A DNA stretch of 64,000 nt from Aedes albopictus (GCF_035046485.1 NC_085138.1:28297047-28361046), one strand, 5' to 3'. Counted from the first letter of the stretch, positions 23,351-35,625 are shown. Notes: generated from the letters alone by a model not told the origin. Numbers and translations: made by a program.

Positions 23351-25156
23351 GTTTTATATAAATATGTGTATCTTTTTATAGGAATATTAGTAAAGATTTT
23401 TTTTAAAAAGATACAAAAGACAAAAGGAAGTGTTACTAAAGTAACATATAAACGCAAGTAACATACACGTTATAAATGAGTTTTTTTAAGGCAGGGAAAA
23501 GGGAATGCAACATAAGAAAACTTAGGATGATACAGTAGGCTTCTGAAATTAATGTACTCGAACATAATCACAATTAGCATCAAAGCAGCTGAATCTCATC
23601 TATATACTATTTTTGCAAAGTTTTCTGAATCGGATCGATCTTCCTGGAGGGCCAAATCCAAGCTTCATCTGAACCGGGACTTCCCGTTCAAAAGCACCGA
23701 ACCGCCAATCGCGCCACTCGCCCGCCACTATTATAGAGATAATGAGGAACCATGCCTTGACTGACTTGGCTGGTTGAAGCTGGCTTCTTTACTCATTTAC
23801 CGCTAATGACGCGTATCTAATTTGATCGTATTTCATTTTTCACTTCGTATGGGGCCCAAACACAAAATGGAACCACCGCGCAACGCCATGCCGAATGCCG
23901 CCAATAATGCCTGCTCAGCTCACGAGGGGGACGAGACGACAGCCGGCGCGGCAGTTTGACCGGGCTTCTTCGGGAGTACTTGCGCCGGTAATCATCATTA
24001 TTACCGCTTCAGGGCTGGATCCGGACAGGTTGACCCATTCGGTGGCAGTTGTATAGTTTTCGTTCGATCCAAGAGGGGTCCAGAAATGGTACGCCGGAAT
24101 TGAAAGGGTCCCAATTGAACCCGGGAGCCAGTTGGAAGCAAAATCATAAAAATGCCCGTAACCAAGTTGACTGAACGCCCTCTGCTGACAGTGATATATA
24201 CGGGAAAGGTCGCGATGTGAAGCAATTAAGCGTCTCGAACGTGGTTTTGCGGTCATCCGTGGAGAATTGCCTTTCTCCGTTATAATGTGATACAAAATAG
24301 CCAACAAATTAGCCATGCAAGAGGAAGGTTAAACGTGCTAAACGATCCCGCCGCATTGGTGATCTAAGCAATCCTCGTGATCGCCTACTTTGTCGTATTC
24401 GGGCAGTGGCGGGCGGGTGCGACCGTATCTCCGACTCATGGCCAACTGTCTGTCCCTGTCCATAGGACGCGATATCGCGTAAGCGTGTGACTCACCTCAC
24501 CGCGATGTTGATCCCCTGCGGAAGAACCTGTTCCGTCGGTCGTCATCGATTGGGATTGGCATTCGTCCAAGGTGGTTCTCATGCGGTTGCTTCGTTTTCT
24601 TCCTCCCCCGAGTCTCACGGCACGGCACGGGCAATCAAGACAGTGACCGTTCGTTCCGCGAAAAATCGTTGCTCCGTCCAAATCATCAGACATCCACCCC
24701 GTCCCCGTGCGTCGTCGTCGCGTCGTATGTGAACGGTTCGGCGGGCAACCGGCTCGCTCGCTCCAAAACGCTAATAATTTATGGAAATTTGATACTCAAT
24801 CTCGGTTCGGATCGCATCTCTCGGACGGGATCTCTGCTCTGCGAATGTGCAGAATTGCATCTCGTCGTGGACCGAAATAAATCTCGTCCCGTCGTCCGTA
24901 GCCCGCCCTGGTTCTTCTGGGGTCTTTCTTCGTCCAACGAGTGGACCTTTCGAATTCCTGCCGTCATCCAATAAAACCGGTTCAACATTTTTCGCAAATT
25001 TCGATCGCGGGTTCAGGCTTAGGGATGTTCAAGCTGAGTTAGATAAAGACTTTTTCGAGCAAAACTATAACAGATTTTGAAATATGTAGGCGTAGGGTTT
25101 GGGTGCTAGTAGTGAACCCTCTACGCCATCGAAATTGATTTCTGCGGCATTGTAAC
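23351..25156. other. Low-repeat, GC-richer island
   Basis: Non-tandem sequence, CpG-containing and GC-richer than its surroundings from ~23600 to ~25000. Several frames exist on both strands (23915-24316, 24487-24732, 24669-24974) but none shows a known domain, repeat-free codon pattern or splice context that I can support. It may be intergenic or intronic unique DNA with regulatory content. Confidence 0.4.
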
Positions 25157-27106
25157 AATGCACAGCATACAAATTTGGGCAAAAAAACGGACGCAATTCA
25201 ATTCCGGCCGCTAAGCAAACGACAGGTACCCATTCCTAGGGAAACAATTGCGGGGAAACGGATGATGCTAACCCCTTTCCTGAAAAACATCGCCAAGTGT
25301 CTCATTTTGGTCATTTTGCCCTAAATATGTCAAAAACACTTGAATATATCGAACTTGAATCCAAAAAAGGTGGGAGAAACCATAAATATTAAAAAAAAAT
25401 TAATATAGCAATGTCAGACAACATGGTTTAGTAAACATTTTCCACTTTTGATTACAATAAGTGTCTCATTTTGTCCAATATCTCCTATATAATGAGAATA
25501 TCTGAGAATTTCGGATGAATTTGAACAAAATATCATGCAAAATCGTTCAAAAGTCATGCTACTGCATGGAGAAACCCCGAACGAGTCGTGTTTTGTCCAT
25601 GACATTCAGAGATGATGTCTCATTTTGTCCAATATCCCATATATATAAAGAATATTTGAGAATTTCGGATAAATTGTAACGAAAAACCATGCAAAGTTAT
25701 TCAAAAGTTGTGATGCTGAATGTAAGAACCCCAAACAGATCATCTCTTGTACATCACATCCAATGATGTTGTCTCATTTTGTCCAACATCCCCTATACAT
25801 TAGGAATATTTAAAAATATCGGATTGATTGCAATAAAAACCATGCAAAGTCGTTAAAAAGTCGTGCTACTTAATAGTTAAACCTCAAACGGATCGTGTCT
25901 AGTTCATTACATTCAAAGATGATGTCTCATTTTGTCCAATATCCCCTATGAATTAAGAGTATTTGAGAATTTCGGAAAAATTTCACCTAAAAACAATTGT
26001 CCAACTGACATGTTTTGTCAATGTTAATTTTTATGTATTTCGGATTTGTAGGGGAAAAGGACAAAATGAGACAACATCTCTGTATAGGATAAACAAGAGA
26101 TGATCCGTTTGGGGTTTTACCATTGAGAAGCACGCCTTTTGAACGACTTTGCATTAGTTTTCATCGAGGTTTTTATATTGAAATTCTCCGAAATTCGCAA
26201 ATATTCTTAATTTATAGAGGATATTGGATTAAATGAGACAACATCTCTGAATGTGATGGATAAGAGTTGATCTGTTCGGGGTTTCTGGGGTATCACGACT
26301 TTTGAATGACTTTGCATGGTTTTTTTTGTTGAAATTCATCCGAAATTCTCAATTATTCTTAACTAGCTGTCCCGGCAAACGTAGTACTGCCTGCCTACTG
26401 TGTTTTTTTGACATGCAGCTCTGTAGAAAAATGCCCCGTAAAGTGGATTTCAAACTTTCTTGTTTTCGTTTCCCGGTCGATTTTTCTAAATATTTTTTCG
26501 TACGAACACGTCGGAGCCCTGCACGATTGAAATACTGAAAGAATGGTGTAGATCCGTTGACCCGTTCGAATTTGCATGGTTTTTATTGACATATATCCGA
26601 AATTCTAAAATATTCCTAATTTATAAGGGATATTGGACAAAATGAGACATCATCTCTGAATGTGATGGACAAAACACGACCCGTTGGGGTTTCTCCATGC
26701 AGTAGCATGCCTTTGAACGACGTATCATGGTATTTGGCCAATTCATCCGAAATTCTCAAATATTCTAATTTTATAGGAGATATTGGACAAACTGAGACAC
26801 TTATTGTAATCAAAAGTGGGAAACATATACTAAACCAAGTTGTCTGACATTGCTACTTGAAGTTTTTTGAAATATTCAGGGTTTCTGCCACCTTTTTTAA
26901 TTTAAGTATGATATATTCAAGATTTTTTTTTACATATTTAGGGGAGAATGACCAAAAATGACACACTTGGCGATGCTTTTCAGGAAAGGGGTTATCACCA
27001 CTCGAGTCCCCAGAGTTTTTTTTTTTTGCTTAGAAATCGGTACTTGTTATTTGCTTAGCGGCTGGAACGGAATTGCGTTCGTTTTTTTGCTCGAATTTGT
27101 ATACTG
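25157..27106. mobile_element. Large foldback element with tandem-repeat arms
   Basis: Left end TGCACAGCATACAAATTTGG and right end CGAATTTGTATACTGTGCA are inverted, followed inward by matching GCAATTC...GGCCGCTAAGCAAA and CATCGCCAAGTGTCTCATTTTGG blocks on both sides. Each arm then holds several ~153-bp tandem units marked by GTCTCATTTTGTCCAATATC (left: near 25293, 25461, 25617, 25771, 25923; right, inverted: near 26061, 26231, 26640, 26790, 26955). The centre is near 26010. AACAA on both flanks may be the target duplication. Architecture matches Drosophila FB/Foldback-type elements (known for long terminal inverted repeats made of tandem units). No transposase is present. The frames 26302-26538 and 26616-26847 are incidental. 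Confidence 0.8.
26363..26565 (+). mobile_element. CTAGCTG-type interspersed element inside the foldback
   Basis: Begins CTAGCTGTCCCGGCAAACG like 4310, and the foldback unit resumes at ~26570 (TTTGCATGGTTTTT). It lacks the microsatellite tail and diverges after ~110 bp. Its position shows it is younger than the foldback arms. Confidence 0.7.
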
Positions 27107-27205
27107 TGCAAACAAGTTTCATGTCCCCTTTTATATTAAGACCGTCAAATACACAACATTAAACATCATGGTGCATAGAGTCATTATGACCCAAAACACG
27201 ATTTC

Positions 27206-28140
27206 AAGCTAAAATTCCAAGAAAAGTCCTTGAAGAAACCTGAAAGATTTCTAATAATCTGAAATTTTCTAGAATTCTGAAATTTTCAAGAAAATTTCTG
27301 GAAAAAATCCTTTGAGAAGCCCGGTATAAATGCCTGAAGGTGAAGATATACCTGGTTTGAATCTCCGGAATAAAGTGCGTAAGATTCCTTATAAAAATTC
27401 TGAAAGACATTCTTGAAAAGTTCCTTGAAAGAGTTTCAGAAGAATTTTGGAGGTTATGGAAAGAAATATCTGTAAAAATACTGGGAGGAATCCTGCTAAA
27501 ATTTTCACGATCAATCCCTGAAAAACAAAATTTAAGACAAATGGTTGAATGAATTTCGGGAGGAATCTAGAATAATATTTCCGGAAGGTACCTCTGGAAC
27601 AGGGACAAGAAAATGCAGGAAGTTTCACGAAGAAAAGAGAAGAGTTTCACGTGAAATTGGAAGGACTTTCGAAGGAATTCAGGGAATCTTCCCTGAAAGA
27701 ATTCTGGAAGGACTTCAGGAAAGAAACCCGGAACAAGCCCTTAGGAGAATTCTGGTGAGACTGAAAAAAATCTAGAGGAAAATCTTGGAAAAAAGTTTTT
27801 GTTAATTTTTTTTGTGAAATTCCAACAACAGTTGAACCACAGCCTGAAAAAGTTCTAAGAGATATGTTTATAAGACTTCCTGGAGAAGAAAAAGCGGAGT
27901 GAAATTCCTGGAAGAATCCAGGGAGAAATCCGTGCAAGAATTTCAAAGATAAGCATTCCGAAAGCATTTTCTGTAATAACTTCAAATTAAGTCCCTGGAA
28001 TTTTTTAAAGAATTCCGGAATGAATCCTTGGCAGAAAGCTAAGCGGAGCCTTAAAAAAAATCCTGAAACATTTTCGAGAAAAAAATTTAGAATATTTCCG
28101 GGAGAATCTCTAAAACAATTTTGGGGAGAAAAAATCTGGA
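27206..28140 (+). repeat. 12-bp minisatellite array, degenerate
   Basis: GAATTCTGGAAGGA and GAAATTCCTGGAAG units. Frames such as 27389-27628 and 27647-27985 (FLPKFIQPF-like) follow from it. Confidence 0.82.
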
Positions 28141-28164
28141 ATCTCGAGTGATCGCACTGCGATT

Positions 28165-28312
28165 TATCTCATTTGGCATAATGCCATTTGGCATAATGGT
28201 TTTGGCACAATGCCATTTGGCATAACTGCTATTTGGCATAACATTCTTACCAAGAAGGCTGTTCTCCGTATAATGCGAAACGGCATTATGCAAAATGGTC
28301 GTTATGCCGTTT
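28165..28312. mobile_element. ATTTGGCATAATG repeat element
   Basis: Multiple direct and inverted copies of CATTTGGCATAATGCC (28170-28245) followed by inverted GGCATTATGC and GTTATGCCG (28275-28308). Looks like a small MITE-like element with repetitive termini. Confidence 0.6.
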
Positions 28313-29165
28313 CCGGGAAGAATCTCCGTTTGTCAAAGTTCCGACAAGAAACTCTGGAACAATTTTCGAAGCAATGTCTGCAAGATTTCCAGAAGAAATG
28401 CCTGAAGAATGGTAAAAGGGAACTCACGAATAATTATTTAAAAAAATGGAATAAAATCGGGAAAAATTCTGAATGAATCTATGTAAAAGTCTGGGATTTA
28501 TTTATAGAAACAACAATACCGGGAGGAATCGTTTTTTTTGTGGAAAAATTGTGGGCATAGGTCTGACAGCATCTCTGTAAGAACTGAGAAAACCCTGAAA
28601 GAATTCCCAAAAAAAATCCATGGAAGATTTAAGGGAAAAAGCTTGACAGGAAATTTAAGAATAATTCTAGGAAGATTTCCTTAACAATAGGGAGAAGTGC
28701 TTAGATAAATTCCGAGAGGAATCTTGGAACATTTTCCGAGTAAGATTCTTTGAAAAATTGTCAAAAAAGTCATACCATATTGCTGAATGAATTCTCGGAT
28801 GGAACCTTGGAAAAGTTCTGATAGAAATCTCTGGAAGAATTCCAGATGGAAGTTCTATTAAAATCCCTGGGTTAATTATTTTTCCCTGCCGAAAATTTGG
28901 AAAGAGTTCCGAAATAAATCGCTGAAAAAGTGAAAAAGTGAGAAATTGCAAGACAATTTTGCGGTAAATTTTTACAAGAAATCCTTTGATGAATTTTGGA
29001 AGAATCCAGGGGAATCTTGGAAAAATTCCTAGAGGAATTTTTGGAAGAATTCGAAATGAAATCGCCACAAAAATACCGGGTAAAATCCTTGAGAAAATTC
29101 CGAAATAAATTTCAGGAAGGTTTCCGGAAGGAGTTGCTAAAATTCTTACAAATACACTCCTAATC
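28313..29165 (+). repeat. 12-bp minisatellite array, degenerate
   Basis: GGAAGAATTCC and GAAATCCCTGGAA units. The minus-strand frame 28667-29167 (FSRILPGIFVAI-like) is produced by it. Confidence 0.78.
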
Positions 29166-29535
29166 AAAAGTTTCCGTCAATTTGCGTCCAATTTCAAAAC
29201 CCTAGAACTCATTCAAAAGATAATAAGTCAAAGTAGCTTTGGACATGAGTTAGGTGAAAATTTTACAAAAATATTTGTATGTAAACTTAACTCAAAGTTG
29301 TCAACTATTTTAAAAAATGAATATAAACTTACGGCAGCGTCGCTGGAAATTGGGTCGACCAAATTTGAAGATGAGAGCGGTAGTATAACCAGTTTTCTAT
29401 AAGCTTTCAACTGCCTTTTTTCGAACCTGGGTAAAAAATCTCGTAAAAAGTTATTATGTAAATTAACTCTTGATGTCATCGACCAAATGTTTGGGGTCGC
29501 TTTTGTTCCACTTTTTCGTTCCACCAAAAATGTAA
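29166..29535. other. Non-repetitive insert between minisatellites
   Basis: The minus-strand frame 29228-29527 (99 aa) has no recognised domain. It could be an old element or unique sequence. Confidence 0.35.
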
Positions 29536-31660
29536 TCTGGAGATGACTCCAGCATTTTCTGAAGCTTACTCCACGAATTCCTTCTTTGGATTCGTCTTGA
29601 TACTCCTTTACAGATTTCTTCTAAGGATTTTTTCCAGGAATTCATCTAGAAGCTCCTTTAGTGATTCCTATTAGAGTTGAATCTGCGATATCTCTTAGAA
29701 TTCCTGCTGAGGATTGATCCTGTAATTCGATCTAGGGATCTCTTTAGGACTACTGGTGGACTTGCAAAAGAAGCCCTTGAAATATTCACAGAAGAATTCC
29801 CTTAAAAATCCTGGAAGATTCCTTTAGCAACTGAAGAAATATTTTCTACAGATATAATCTTGGAGGATTTCTACAACAAACTCCTGAAGGTTTGCTAGAT
29901 GGAGTTTTTTCTAGAGAATTCAAAAAAAAAACTTTTGATGGTTTTCCACAAGGAATTGCTGGAGTATGTTTAGAAGAAATTTCAGTAGGATTTTCAGAAG
30001 GGCCTCTTGCCCTCATGGAAGATTTCCAGAACGAATTGCAGGAGGACATCGAAAAGGAACTTGTTGGAACATTTCCAGATGAAATTCTTGAAGAATTCCC
30101 GGAAAGAAGTACTTGAGAATATCCTAAAAATAATCCTGGAAGATTCCCATAAAGGACTCTAGAAGTAACTACTATAGCAACTGAAGAAGAACTCTATGGG
30201 GAATCCTCGACAGAACTGCTGGAATATATCCAAAAGGAGTGTTTGATGGATTCGAACAAGGAATTCCTGGAATATCTTCAACAGGAACTTCTGGAAGATT
30301 TTTCGAAGGGACTCCTACAGGATTCCAGGAGAGTTTCCAGCGAGAACTCCTGGATGATTCTAAGATTAACTGTTATGTGTTCGACAAACTTTTTGCTTTT
30401 TGCCACACCGTGTTTTTTAAATGGGTGCTGGGTACCCGGGTACCCTGTCGGCCACATAAGGGTTAAAGTCCTGGAGAATTCGGAGGGGAAATCTTTGGAA
30501 GATACTTAATAGGAGGTCCTGCAAAATTTCTGGACTAATCCTAGAAGTACTTGGGCTCTGTTCGGCAGTCTGCCATGCGCAATCCCAGAAGAATTTACTG
30601 AAGGAATGCCAGTAGAAGCTCTTTGAACAATCTCAAAAGGAACACGCAATGAAATCTCAGAAAAAATATTGAGGTGTTTCAGAAAAAACATTCTGCGGAA
30701 CCCTGGATAAATCTCAGAAGGAATTTCTGAAGAAATTTCAGAAAAAAATATCTTGAAAAGTATTTCCGTAAAAACTTCTAAAAAAACTCGAACGGAACTT
30801 CGGAAGAAATATCAGGAGGAACCTCAGATTCCCGGATAAATCCAATGAGTAATTTCTGAAGGAATTCCTGTTGCAATCTTCGAAAAAATCCTTGAAAAAT
30901 CATTGAAGGAATTTCTATTTAAATCTCTGAAGAAATGAAATTTCTGGATAAATCCCCATAGGAATTCCTGAAAAATGTCCTGGGGGAATATCTAGAGCAA
31001 TTCCTGCAGCAGTCCCAGCAGAAATGGCTTCTGGAAATTCTAAAAGAATTTCTGATGGAATTTCAGTAGAAGTCACAACATAAATTGCTTAGGCAATAGC
31101 AAGAGGCATTTCTGTAGGAATACCACGAGTAAATCTTGGAGGATGCCAAGATAAATCCAAAAAAGAAATTCTTTGAATAATTTCTGGAGAAATGTTTGAA
31201 CATTTTTCTCAATAGATCCTTCGAGGTATCGCCGGAGAAATCTCAGGATGAATTCCCGGTAGAATTTCTAGAGTAATTTCATCAGGAATTCTTAAAAAAT
31301 ATGAAGAGAAAAATCCCAAGATAAATTCCTAGAAGAATCCACGGGGTAACTCTAGGAGGAATTATTGCAGAAATCGCCACAGAAATGTCTGGTTACACCC
31401 CAAGCGTCCTTGGAAAAGTCCCGTAGGAATACCAACAAAAAATGCCTCAGGGAATCCCATCAGAAGCGCCTGAAGCAGAAGATGGAAAAATTCTCGGAAG
31501 AATACCTGGAAGAATATTGACAGAAATTCGGAGAAAGAATTTTGGAGAAGTCCTTGGTAGAATCCCGCAATTCCTAAAGCAATCCCAATAGGAAACCTAC
31601 CAGGAACACCTCAGCGTAAATTCCTGTAACAATTTCAGTAAGTCCGTTAATAAACTATGT
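29536..31660. repeat. 12-bp minisatellite field with orientation switch near 29.77 kb
   Basis: 29536-29760 reads as GAATTCCTTCTTTGGATTC (reverse orientation); 29780-31660 reads as GGAATTCCTGGAA (forward). The two halves make a loose inverted arrangement. Frames 29846-30116 and 30239-30509 are repeat-derived. A TTAA element lies inside at 30370-30472. Confidence 0.85.
30370..30472. mobile_element. piggyBac-like MITE flanked by TTAA (copy A)
   Basis: TTAA at 30366-30369 and 30473-30476; termini CTGTTATGTGTTCGAC and GTCGGCCACATAAGGG. It contains GGGTACCCGGGTACCC. The reverse complement of the element at 61790-61882, which gives a two-copy family in the window. Confidence 0.78.
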
Positions 31661-31775
31661 AGACTAAATTTTCCAACACGTCTTAAGTTCTATGGTTGCA
31701 CAGTAGTATCCGAGAACTCCCTGGAATTCAGGCCACCTGATCTACAAGTGCAATCAGTGATCTATTGGAGCAATA

Positions 31776-32181
31776 CCTGAGCAGGAACGAATAACTGACA
31801 CATAACTGCAGCATACCAAAGTCAGGTATCATACCAAGACAAGGTATTGGTCGGTTACCCAGGTCTTGAAAATAACTTATTCTGGTATTTTGTAGGTATT
31901 GATAAAATACCTCAACGAGTTATTGGTTTGGTGTTGAGGACTACTTGAGGTATTATTCAATTATGGAAAAATCGCTATTTGTATGGAAAAATCGCCGATT
32001 ATTATTTAGGTATTGCCATACCTGAGGTCATTATTCTCGTGTTATGCCCAGAATATACACCAGTTATTGTTTAAGGTATTTTACCTCTTATGCAGGGCTT
32101 CTTAATACCTCATTCAGGTTGTAGGTATTCGGTTTTCCGTACCTGAGTTTGGTATTCTTCAGCTATTTTCTCCTGCTCGGG
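31776..32181. mobile_element. TA-flanked MITE (CCTGAGCAGG ends)
   Basis: 406-bp element with inverted ends CCTGAGCAGGAA and TTCTCCTGCTCGGG and TA duplications (31774-31775, 32182-32183). An uninterrupted copy of the target lies at ~33188-33215 (CTATTGAAGTATTGTGAATG), which confirms the boundaries. Confidence 0.82.
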
Positions 32182-32600
32182 TATGAATGAAATTTATGCT
32201 TACACAGGCTCATGTCACTATGTGTTGTCAAGTGGAGAGTTCATTGTCAGTTTACCGATCTCCAAAAACTGCCTTGAGTATAGGTCATCGAATCTAACAA
32301 CGTTGTTGGTTGTCTAAAAGATCTTTATGATTCAAGATCATACTTACACAGCCTCAATTAGCTATTTATGATCTATCAAGCGGTGAGTTCGATGATTCTT
32401 TAAGGGTCTCTAAAACTCCCTTGAGTAAAGGTCATCGAATCTACGAGAACTCCTACTAGTTGAATCTAGAAAAAAAAATATGAATGAGGTTCATACTCAC
32501 ACAGCCCTAGGCATCTATGTTCTATCAAGTAATGGGTTATATGACTGTATAGAAGTGTCCGAGAACTGCCTGAGGTATAGGTCATCGATCTACAAGCGTA

Positions 32601-33018
32601 CCCAAGCAAAGTTTCATAACAACCGGATAACATACTGTGTTATCTGATACCAAAAATAATTAACTAAATTTGTTCTCACTGTGGCTGAATAAGCAGGCAA
32701 CATAACAAACATGATATCAACCAAGTATACCCGTGATAACAATAAAATATCTCATTATGTTATCATCAATGGCACCCTGAAACAACTTCTGTAAATCTAT
32801 CAGTTTTATCCATTCGAAAACTTATTTTGTTATCAGAAAGATATTTACCACGGTCATTGATAACTAACTTCCGTTGTTGTTGTCGACGATGATGCCCCCA
32901 GTTTGACAGGTAATGGTAACATGAACTACCAAGTTGATAACACAAAATTGTAAAATGAGTTCTGGAGAGAACACTAGTTATCAGTTTGTTACTGCTCAGT
33001 TATTGAACTTTGCTCGGG
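32601..33018. mobile_element. TA-flanked MITE (CCCAAGCAAAG ends)
   Basis: 418-bp element with ends CCCAAGCAAAGTTTCATAAC and GTTATTGAACTTTGCTCGGG and TA duplications (32599-32600, 33019-33020). The empty target CTACAAGCGTAATCAGTG is present at ~33172. Its ends resemble those of the 51531 element. Confidence 0.82.
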
Positions 33019-33300
33019 TAATCAATTATCTTTAGGAGTCTCCATGAACTTCCATGAGGTTCATACTCTTATAGCCTTAGGCATTTATGTTCTATCAAAT
33101 GGTGGATTCCATGATTGTATAGAAATATCCGAGAGCTCCCTAGAGTTAATGGCATCTGATCTACAAGCGTAATCAGTGATCTATTGAAGTATTGTGAATG
33201 AAATTTATGCTTGTATAGCCTCGTGCAACTATGTGCTGTAAAGTGGAATGTTTTGTGAATGTTTGAGGATCTTCAAGAGCTACCTTGAGTATAGATCAAT

Positions 33301-33870
33301 GCCGGAAGTCCCCTAAAACCCCTCTGAAACCTCATGAAACGCATTGAAACGCGTTAAAATGCTTTGAAACGCCTCTGATACCATGGAACCCCTGTGAAAT
33401 TGACCTGCTAGCCTCTGACGTCTCCTTAAACTCCCCTGAAACCTTCTAAAACGCCTTTAAACGCATTGAAACGCCTTGGAATGTTTTAAAACGCCTCTGA
33501 AACCCCCATGAGACCTCTGTGAAACTACCCTGGGAACCTCTGAAGCCTCCAAAAATACCTGCCGAACGTCCTGAAACGCCTTGAAACGCATTGAAACGCT
33601 ATAAAATGTCTTTGAAACCCCTCTGAAATCACCGAAAGCAAGCTCCCTTAAGCTCCTCTGAATCCTCCTGAAACACTTTGACACGCTTTGAAACGCACTG
33701 AAACGTTTTGAAATGCATTTGAAACCCCCGTGAAGTTCATTTGAAAGCCTATGATGCCCCCTAAAAATTCTCTGAAATCTCTTGAAGCGCCCTGTAATAC
33801 CAGTAACCGCATCTGAACCCCCCTTAAAACACCCTTTAATTCCTTCATCGGGTATGTGGAACAGAGTAGG
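33301..33870 (-). repeat. 10-11-bp minisatellite (CTGAAACGCC-type)
   Basis: Dense GAAACGCATT, GAAACGCCTT and GAAACCCCTC units. The minus-strand frames 33457-33918 and 33648-33932 (GGFRGVSK-like) are repeat-derived. Confidence 0.88.
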
Positions 33871-34137
33871 CTGCAACATGGAACCCGATACAAACAGAAG
33901 CAGAAGCCAAAACTCCACAAGAAAGGCGACAAGTTAGAGAGTTACCGAACGATTACTATTTTGAACGCCGCCCACGAAGATATACCTTCGTATAATATTC
34001 GTGATCAGAATTTGAGGGAGTAAATAATTATGCCAGCTCCGTCAAGAACTGGTCAACAACGGGCCAGATCTTCGCATTACGACAGATCCTCTGGATATGC
34101 CACACTCCATGGTGATTGAGGATGGAGCGTTGCAATC
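33871..34137. other. Unclassified, possibly TE-derived
   Basis: Non-tandem sequence upstream of the SINE. A minus-strand peptide fragment (ECGISRGSVVMRRSG) is not recognised. Confidence 0.3.
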
Positions 34138-34405
34138 GCCTATATAGTCACAGCTGTAAGGGCGTGGGTATTCAGCATGACCATGCTGAGGGTAACGCGT
34201 TCGATTCCCGGTAGGTCCAGTAACTTTTCGTGAAGGAAATTTCTTTGCTTTCCTTGGGCATCTCATACATGGGACACGATATACACATGCAAAATGGTCA
34301 ATGACGGAGTCTCGGGTAAAAACTGTGAAACTACCCATAGAATACTTGGCTGAGAAGCAGGTTTTGTCCTTGTTAGGATGTTACGTCGCTACGCCAGAAG
34401 AAACA
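34138..34405 (+). mobile_element. tRNA-derived SINE (Feilai-like)
   Basis: A tRNA-related head ends in a B-box-like CGTTCGATTCC at ~34197-34207. The body contains ATACACATGCAAAATGGTCA and the 3' end GGCTGAGAAGCAGG ... GTTACGTCGCTACGCCAGAAG. RNA polymerase III promoter and LINE-dependent mobility are known for such SINEs. The same 3' domain is present at 44085-44204. Confidence 0.75.
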
Positions 34406-35395
34406 AAATCTAATCTTGTTGATCAAACGTCCCAAAAATGTTGACATCCCTAGCGCGTGTTCCTAGTGTAGAGCTCACACACGCAGCATCGCGCGCACCT
34501 CATCGACTGCCTCGCTAATGGACCCCATCGACCGGCCAAATCGACCGACCGCCAAGACCCGCATGAGAGAAGGCCTTTAATTCTGGCCATAAATTCCTTT
34601 CGTTTCGGCATTCGGATTTTTGCTTCTTCTACTTATTAATGTACCTACCACTCCTGGAAAGCATCACGGCCCGTGAGGTAGCCACCGGGTGATGGTCGCG
34701 AAACAAGTGGCCTGTCAATTTATTTTGATTTACTGGAGTCGTGTGATGGGATTTTCGTTACGGTTCTCCCGGTGGGGATTTGACCAAGTCCCGGCTCGCG
34801 CGGTCCGGTGCAATGGACCCCCTCTTAATGGGTTGTAAAATAAAATTGTTGCAAAAATCGGCTGGGATATGATCTGCCGAAACATTTTCGTATCGTAACA
34901 GTCCGTGTCCTGTCCACCGGCACCATCACCGTGAGATCTCGTCACGGTCCTCGGTTCATCCAGGGGCCCAATATTTATTGACTTAAAACGGCAATCGATC
35001 GGTTGACCGCCTGTCGCTTCGCGACTTTCCGGCGCGTATATTAGCATAAATTTATGATGATAAGCCACCTTCTGCCAACCGGACTTACCAAAAATTTGAG
35101 ACGCATATCAAGTGACAAAAGTTATGATGTTGATGCGGCTTAAAAGTTAATTTCCCCCCGAAAAAAAATATGCTCTTTTCGTGTTTATAAATCAGCCGCC
35201 TTCGATTGGCAACCGTCGAATCACGGCGGGGTGCTGCCGCCACCACTAGCGCGTAGAATTTTGACTGGATCGTAGTTGGCGCTGAGACTGTGGGAAACAT
35301 CTATAACGATGACGATGATTCAAAGTAGGCTACCCAAGAAGAGGGAAAAGCGGGTTAATCTTAGCGCGCTGATGCGTGTTTTACAAATCAGAAGT
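34406..35395. other. Low-repeat GC-richer island
   Basis: Non-tandem, CpG-containing sequence. The minus-strand frames 34730-35068 and 35085-35300 carry no recognised domain. Candidate unique intergenic or intronic DNA. Confidence 0.4.
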
Positions 35396-35625
35396 GGGCT
35401 TCGTGGCCGAGCGGTTAGCGGCGTCAGTCGTTTAGGTGTCTCGTAAGCCTCGGAGTGTGGGTTCGATTCCCGCTCCAGTCGGGGAGAACTTTTCGTCAAA
35501 CGGAAAATTCTCCACTGGGCCACTGGGTGTTATAAGTGTTGTCCGTTGCCTAATGTTGAAATGTTCAGTCTGTAGTGGCCGAAAGGTCGAAGACGGTGTA
35601 ATTGTCTTTTCTTTTCTTTTCTACT
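35396..35625 (+). mobile_element. tRNA-Leu/Ser-like SINE
   Basis: A-box GTGGCCGAGCGGTTAG and B-box GGGTTCGATTCC of a tRNA-like head, then a shared body (AACTTTTCGTCAAACGG, CTGGGCCACTGGGTGT) and a TTTTCTTTTCTTTT tail. A diverged reverse copy lies at 48680-48861. Confidence 0.82.

Larger units (their letters stand above)
31665..33300 (+). repeat. ~150-bp satellite array, group 1
   Basis: Diverged ~150-bp units with TTGAGTATAGGTCATCGAAT, CTACAAGCGTAATCAGTG and CACAGCCTC landmarks (units near 32184, 32335, 32484, 33055, 33202). Two TA-flanked elements split it. The landmarks are shared with the 37-kb array. Confidence 0.8.

Noticed and set aside
33457..33918. 153-codon minus frame with FKRFQ/GGFRGVSK repeats
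   Set aside because: By-product of the 10-11-bp GAAACGCC minisatellite.
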